Part shown: piece after piece, positions 62,987-64,000 of the stretch
How the letters are laid out: the number at the start of each line of letters is the position of its first letter
Position numbering within the stretch: the first letter of the stretch is position 1
Origin: Bacteroidales bacterium
GTDB taxonomy: Bacteria > Bacteroidota > Bacteroidia > Bacteroidales > F082
Length of the DNA stretch: 64,000 bases
NCBI GenBank assembly: GCA_028277395.1
Contig: JANQGJ010000001.1
Coordinates: 1-64,000, forward strand
Direction: 5' to 3'
Notes under the pieces: generated by a model
Told to the model about the DNA's origin: nothing
Databases searched by the model: none
Seen by the model: only the letters and a program-made list of their open reading frames with translations
Position numbers and translations under genes: made by a program

Positions 62987-63571
62987 ATGAAAAAGACATA
63001 TTACTTATCCATTATTTTAGCACTTTTTTCCTATGGCTTACATGCTCAATCTGTATTCGGTATTAGTATAGCCGATTCTGCCTTTACGTTGACACATGAG
63101 GAAGTAAGATATGATCCAGGATATTACAGTATAGATTACCCAAATGGAGATGTTCCTGGGGATATCGGAGTTTGTACAGATGTTATTATACGGGGACTGC
63201 GTAAAGTGGGAATAGATCTGCAAAAAGAAGTTCATGAAGATATGAAGGCAAACTTTGGATTATATCCGAAAAAATGGGGACTAACGAAACCTGACCCTAA
63301 TATCGATCACAGAAGAGTTCTAAATTTAATGACTTACTTTGACAGATTTGTGGAGGTAATAAGTATTACTAGTGATCCAGATAATTATTTGCCTGGAGAT
63401 ATAGTTTGCTGGGATTTGGGTGGAGGTATAACCCACATAGGTTTTGTCAGTAACAGGAAATCATCAGACTCCAACTCGCACATGATCATTCATAATATAG
63501 GAAATGGTCAGGTGCTTGAGGACTGTTTATTTAATTATCATATAATTGGTCATTACCGCATTAATAAGTAA
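62987..63571 (+). CDS. Exported DUF1287 family protein
   Basis: 194 residues with a signal peptide (TYYLSIILALFSYGLHAQS). It fits DUF1287 along its length: VRYDPGYYSIDYPNGDVPGD, GVCTDVIIRGLRKVGIDLQK with the candidate catalytic cysteine, NIDHRRVLNLMTYFDRF, LPGDIVCWDLGGGITHIGFV with a likely catalytic histidine, and IIHNIGNGQVLEDCLF. The fold is related to NlpC/P60-type cysteine hydrolases, so an amidase on cell wall or other peptides is suspected but not established. It is an isolated gene. Confidence 0.85.
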   Translation: MKKTYYLSIILALFSYGLHAQSVFGISIADSAFTLTHEEVRYDPGYYSIDYPNGDVPGDIGVCTDVIIRGLRKVGIDLQKEVHEDMKANFGLYPKKWGLTKPDPNIDHRRVLNLMTYFDRFVEVISITSDPDNYLPGDIVCWDLGGGITHIGFVSNRKSSDSNSHMIIHNIGNGQVLEDCLFNYHIIGHYRINK

Positions 63572-63692
63572 GCTATTAGCCTTATTTTAGAGAGTAATAT
63601 TGCATACAATTCTACCGGATATTTAAGGTAATTAACTATTTTTGTTTAGCAGATTTAGCTATCTCAATCAGGTGAATTTGAATCACTAATTT

Positions 63693-64000
63693 ATGAATAC
63701 TGAAATAAAAGTCGCCCTAATCGCTTCGTTATCATCTCTGCTGATTGCATTGATCAGTATTGTAACTACTTACCTGAATCACAGACTTGTAAAGAAAGAT
63801 AAAAAGGAATCCGTGAAGCATAAGAATATTGGTCAGGAAATTGAAGCTCTGGATAGTGTTAATATTGCTATACAGGTATTTAAGGATACGATTATCTATA
63901 TTACAACCGGCAGTTTTTACAATAAGGAAGAAGCGATCAAGAAGATAATTGAAGATACGGGAAATATTGTGAAAGTCTATGAAAAAGCGTTTGTTAACCT
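63693..64000 (+). CDS. Membrane-anchored protein, cut by window end
   Basis: The ATG at 63693 opens a frame that continues through the window edge, 102 codons visible. One N-terminal membrane helix (VALIASLSSLLIALISIVTT) is followed by a basic segment (NHRLVKKDKKES) and a long helical, soluble stretch (IGQEIEALDSVNIAIQVFKD). The family is not recognised from this fragment. Confidence 0.6.
   Translation, partial: MNTEIKVALIASLSSLLIALISIVTTYLNHRLVKKDKKESVKHKNIGQEIEALDSVNIAIQVFKDTIIYITTGSFYNKEEAIKKIIEDTGNIVKVYEKAFVN

Noticed and set aside
1..64000. CRISPR array, tRNA genes, insertion sequences, prophage
   Set aside because: No regularly spaced direct repeats, cloverleaf-like sequence with tRNA signature, transposase or phage structural gene was seen on either strand.

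Overview
The window looks like chromosomal DNA of an AT-rich Bacteroidota member, most likely in or near the Bacteroidales/Marinilabiliales. The evidence is: promoters of the Bacteroidota form TTG-N20-TAnnTTTG; two secreted proteins with type IX secretion C-terminal sorting domains; many AraC regulators with membrane-embedded N-terminal halves; and housekeeping genes (mnmE, sucD, trmD, the RNase P RNA gene) that read as typical of the phylum. No plasmid, phage, CRISPR, tRNA or intact insertion sequence was found. A finer taxonomic placement is not possible from the sequence alone.

Layout. 0.4-7.5 kb: an alpha/beta hydrolase, a YwbE-like protein with a small membrane protein, an AraC/GyrI regulator, an unusual Nramp-type transporter, a secreted SUMF1-fold protein, a broken DUF3788 gene, and a GNAT-like/helix-turn-helix pair that resembles a toxin-antitoxin operon. 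7.6-14.6 kb: a two-gene minus-strand operon coding for a Tet(M)-like ribosomal-protection GTPase and then a 1645-residue protein made of two UvrA-like units in tandem, both without the UvrB-binding domain. 14.7-20.7 kb: a molybdopterin oxidoreductase with an Fe-S/membrane-anchor fusion subunit, a cysteine-desulfurase-like enzyme and a sulfotransferase-like protein. 20.7-25.1 kb: gene remnants, a membrane protein with ten CxxC zinc knuckles, and an AraC regulator. 25.5-43 kb: a dense set of exported hydrolases (esterases, S37-type peptidase, deacetylase, PAF-acetylhydrolase-like protein, M81 peptidase, beta-lactamase-fold proteins, an isochorismatase-fold protein), CPBP proteins and T9SS cargo. 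One beta-lactamase-fold protein has lost its catalytic serine. 43-51.4 kb: a decayed gene, an RND exporter operon and a large TolB/TPR/LytTR regulator. 52-56.5 kb: a phytoene-desaturase-like oxidoreductase with small membrane proteins and an AraC regulator. 56.8-64 kb: mnmE, sucD, trmD, rnpB, a bacteriohemerythrin, a candidate small RNA with its own promoter and terminator, a cysteine-rich secreted protein, a DUF1287 protein and a gene cut by the window edge.

The best candidate for an undescribed system is the 7.6-14.6 kb operon. A translation-factor GTPase related to tetracycline protection proteins, but with a different domain IV loop, is followed 27 bases later by a four-ATPase UvrA derivative that should not be able to load UvrB. 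Together they suggest resistance to, or repair of damage from, a drug that acts on nucleic acids or ribosomes; this is inference. Other points of interest are the leaderless-looking GNAT/HTH pair, the apparent small RNA at 61.9 kb, the serine-less beta-lactamase homologue and the degenerate CPBP paralogue.
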